Below, one piece after another: positions 61,897 through 64,000 of a stretch of DNA of 64,000 nucleotides. The first letter of the stretch is position 1. Each line of letters opens with the position of its first letter. The notes under the pieces are model-generated. The model worked only from the letters and a program-made list of their open reading frames with translations. It was not told the origin of the DNA and did no database searches. The stretch covers positions 312,159 through 376,158 of the forward strand of contig NZ_CCXK01000017.1 of assembly GCF_000821305.1 (NCBI RefSeq), written 5' to 3'. The stretch is from Clostridium culturomicium. GTDB taxonomy: Bacteria; Bacillota; Clostridia; Clostridiales; Clostridiaceae. Position numbers and translations under genes: made by a program.

Positions 61897-64000
61897 AAAG
61901 CTTTTTGGTAGGAGATGTATAAAGATTTCCATTGTAATACTTTTTATAGGTTTGTATGCTTTGGGAATGTATATAAATTATGATGAGTACAGGGATACAA
62001 TTGTTGCTAAGCAGCAAGAAAATATGCTTGGTATTACAAGATCTATTTGTAGAAGTGTGGAATTATATTTTGAAAGCATCATTGATACTATGGAATCTAT
62101 TTCAGGCGATAGAGAATTTATACAAGATATTAGTCGAATATCAGAAACAGGAGAAAAAAATGTTATACTTGATGAGTTTAGGGCATATTATAACTCGAAA
62201 AGCGAACTGGTGGATAGAATTTATTTTATTGATTCCATAGGAAAGGTAGTATCCTATTATCCTGATGGTGGTGAAGAAATTTATCTTGAAAATAAAGAAG
62301 ATATTGAAATAGCATTGAAAACTAGACAAACTCATATTGGAAGAGCATATATGCACAAAGATTTAAAAATATTTGTTGTAAATATTTTTAAACCTGTATT
62401 TATAGATGAAGAGTTTAAAGGGGTTATTGCAATTTCTTTAAGTCTTGATGTTATATATGATAATTTGATTGCACCAGTTAAGGTTGGGCAAAAGGGTTAT
62501 GTTATGGCAAAAGATCAAGAAGGTATAATCATAATGCATCCAGTTAAAGAACAGGTGGGGATGGATGTAATAGAAAGTAGAAAAAAAGCATATCCAAGCT
62601 TGGAGTATCAGGAACTTGAGAGACTTGTCAGTGAACAATTAGAAGGTGAAGAAGGAACAAAAATTTATCATTCCTATTGGTGGGGAGATAATGTTTTGAA
62701 AAAAACTAAGAAGTTAAATGCATATACGCCTTTAAAATTTGGAGATTATTTTTGGGTGGTAGCACTAACGACTTCCTATGAGGAAATAGCTGATCCAATA
62801 AATAAATTTTTGTTAAAAAGCTTCTGTAATTCAATTGCTATTGCAGTTATTATGGGTTTATTTCTGATTGTATTGTTTAATATGAAAAAAAATAAAGATG
62901 AGCTTGAAAAGGAAACAAAGTACTTAAAAATGCTTAATGAAACATCTGAGCAACTGCGAAAGCAGGAGGCAGAGTTATATCATTCTCAGAAGCTGAAGAT
63001 GATAGGAACTTTAGCGGGAGGTATAGCTCATGATATAAATAACCTTTTAACACCTATACTGGGATATTCTGAATTGCTTTTAATGGGGTTCTCAGAAGAT
63101 TGTGAAGAATATGAAGAGGTTCAAGAGATATATAAAGCTGCTCAGAAGGGGAAGGAGCTCACACAGCAAATGCTTGTATTAGCAAGAAGTGATAGTAACA
63201 TTATTCAAGATGAATTGGTGGATATTAATTTTGCTTTAAAAGATACTTTGAAATTATTAAAGACATTAGTACCAAAAAAAATAGTTATCAATGAATATAT
63301 TGAGCAGAAATGTGGTTTTATTAATATCAGCTATACACAAATTCATCAAGTTCTTTTTAACTTATGTACAAACGCATATCAGTCTATGGATGGCAGTGGG
63401 GTTATGGAAGTTTCTTTAAAGGTGATTTCAGGTAAAAAAGCTCAACAAATTAGTAGTAAATTATCAGCGAAGAAAGATTATGCTGAAATTATTATTAAAG
63501 ATTCTGGTTGTGGTATGGATGAAGAAACTCTTGCTAGAATTTTTGAACCATTCTTCACAACAAAAGAAATTGGCGATGGTACTGGCCTTGGGCTATTTGT
63601 TGTGCAAAGTATAATTGAAAAACATAATGGTATAATATTAGCTAATAGCAGCGTTGGCGTAGGTAGTACTTTTAAAATTTATTTTCCGTTAGTTAATGGG
63701 AATGTTAATAATTTTGAAGCTAGTAAAAGAAAAGAAAAGTCAGAAGTAAAAAGAATATTAATTGTTGATGATAATGAAGAAGTCATCAAAGTTCTAAAAA
63801 AAGGGCTACAGCAGCAGGGGTATAAGGTTGTATACTATACATCTCCAATTCAAGCGTTAAAAGTTTGGAAGGCGAATTATAATCTTTATGATATTGTAAT
63901 TACAGATTTTATGATGTCTGATATGAGGGGAAATGAGCTTGCTAGAGAAATGAAGGCTGTAAAGCCAGGTATTCCAATAATTTTGATGACTGGTTATATG
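61886..64000 (+). CDS. Hybrid sensor histidine kinase, 3' end outside the window
   Basis: The ATG at 61886 lies inside the response regulator gene, and the frame stays open for 705 codons to the window edge. The order is: membrane helix (about 12-31), a dCACHE-like extracellular sensor (about 35-300, with DRIYFIDSIGKVVSYYPDGG), a second helix (about 312-332), a coiled coil, and an H-box LAGGIAHDINNLLTPI with His382. A CA domain (DSGCGMDEETL, GTGLGLFVVQSI) and a C-terminal receiver follow (RILIVDDNEEVI, Asp674 in IVITDFMMSD). Small organic acids, amino acids or similar compounds are common CACHE ligands. The receiver's output is not visible. Confidence 0.9.
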   Translation, partial: MQIKKLFGRRCIKISIVILFIGLYALGMYINYDEYRDTIVAKQQENMLGITRSICRSVELYFESIIDTMESISGDREFIQDISRISETGEKNVILDEFRAYYNSKSELVDRIYFIDSIGKVVSYYPDGGEEIYLENKEDIEIALKTRQTHIGRAYMHKDLKIFVVNIFKPVFIDEEFKGVIAISLSLDVIYDNLIAPVKVGQKGYVMAKDQEGIIIMHPVKEQVGMDVIESRKKAYPSLEYQELERLVSEQLEGEEGTKIYHSYWWGDNVLKKTKKLNAYTPLKFGDYFWVVALTTSYEEIADPINKFLLKSFCNSIAIAVIMGLFLIVLFNMKKNKDELEKETKYLKMLNETSEQLRKQEAELYHSQKLKMIGTLAGGIAHDINNLLTPILGYSELLLMGFSEDCEEYEEVQEIYKAAQKGKELTQQMLVLARSDSNIIQDELVDINFALKDTLKLLKTLVPKKIVINEYIEQKCGFINISYTQIHQVLFNLCTNAYQSMDGSGVMEVSLKVISGKKAQQISSKLSAKKDYAEIIIKDSGCGMDEETLARIFEPFFTTKEIGDGTGLGLFVVQSIIEKHNGIILANSSVGVGSTFKIYFPLVNGNVNNFEASKRKEKSEVKRILIVDDNEEVIKVLKKGLQQQGYKVVYYTSPIQALKVWKANYNLYDIVITDFMMSDMRGNELAREMKAVKPGIPIILMTGYM

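Noticed and set aside
62141..62638. Minus-strand frames inside the hybrid kinase region.
   Set aside because: They are antisense to a continuous 705-codon frame with clear kinase domains.
1..64000. CRISPR arrays, insertion sequences, prophage genes, tRNA or rRNA genes.
   Set aside because: No regularly spaced repeats, transposase or phage proteins, or tRNA cloverleaf with CCA-adjacent arms were found. The only T-stem-like sequence is part of the T-box leader.

Overview
The window looks like a chromosomal stretch from a strictly anaerobic, low-GC Clostridium-type Firmicute. The signs are AT-rich DNA with strong AGGAGG-type ribosome sites, BceRSAB-like two-component/ABC modules, a rubrerythrin, DUF1653, DUF4317 and DUF6440 proteins, a T-box leader, class Ib ribonucleotide reductase under paired NrdR boxes, and stop codons that are mostly TAA or TAG. 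I saw no rRNA, tRNA, CRISPR array, insertion sequence or prophage.

Layout. 1-6.3 kb: small, mostly single-gene units (an unrecognised partial protein, DinB-like, GNAT, alpha/beta hydrolase, DUF6440, isochorismatase-like, HAD and nucleotidyltransferase genes). 6.4-12.4 kb: a PadR regulator with a membrane partner behind a 17-bp palindrome, then a first BceRSAB-like module. 12.5-14.5 kb: lipoprotein, NUDIX and MerR genes. 14.6-23.4 kb: a locus built around a divergent multi-domain regulator, with a DUF5058 membrane pair and an M20 amidohydrolase, followed by an OFA-type MFS carrier, an exported FAD/FMN reductase and an FMN oxidoreductase. 23.4-26 kb: DUF1653, glyA and a FolD that appears to lack its catalytic lysine. 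26-31.5 kb: an island of small exported or membrane proteins of unknown function, three of which have damaged starts or in-frame stops. 31.5-38 kb: two S41-like proteases, rubrerythrin behind a Fur/PerR-like operator, DUF4317, the first of two paralogous beta-rich proteins, and uppP. 38-43 kb: a second BceRSAB-like module in the opposite orientation. 43-49 kb: the second beta-rich paralogue, a PfkB kinase, a lipoprotein, nrdEF and a 36-residue membrane protein. 49.3-53.7 kb: a methionine-type T-box, metNIQ and a second M20 hydrolase. 54-58.3 kb: mscL and a decayed ABC transporter/histidine kinase locus in which the ATPase-permease is fused to kinase fragments. 58.6-64 kb: a cytoplasmic GH3 glycosidase, then a response regulator and a hybrid kinase that runs off the end.

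How the genes may work together. The two Bce-like modules each have a candidate TnACA-N4-TGTAA-type box before their ABC genes, so each kinase/regulator pair probably switches on its own transporter. The 14.6-23.4 kb locus reads as uptake and hydrolysis of a small N-acylated or peptide-like compound, next to reduction of a second compound by an exported flavoprotein. That is an inference from gene content, and it is the best candidate here for an undescribed system. The metNIQ-M20 group is probably controlled by charging of tRNA-Met.

Limits: protein families were assigned by eye from motifs and remembered homologues, without any search. Start codons were moved to the best ribosome site where the longest frame was not the best choice. 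Genes at both window edges are partial.
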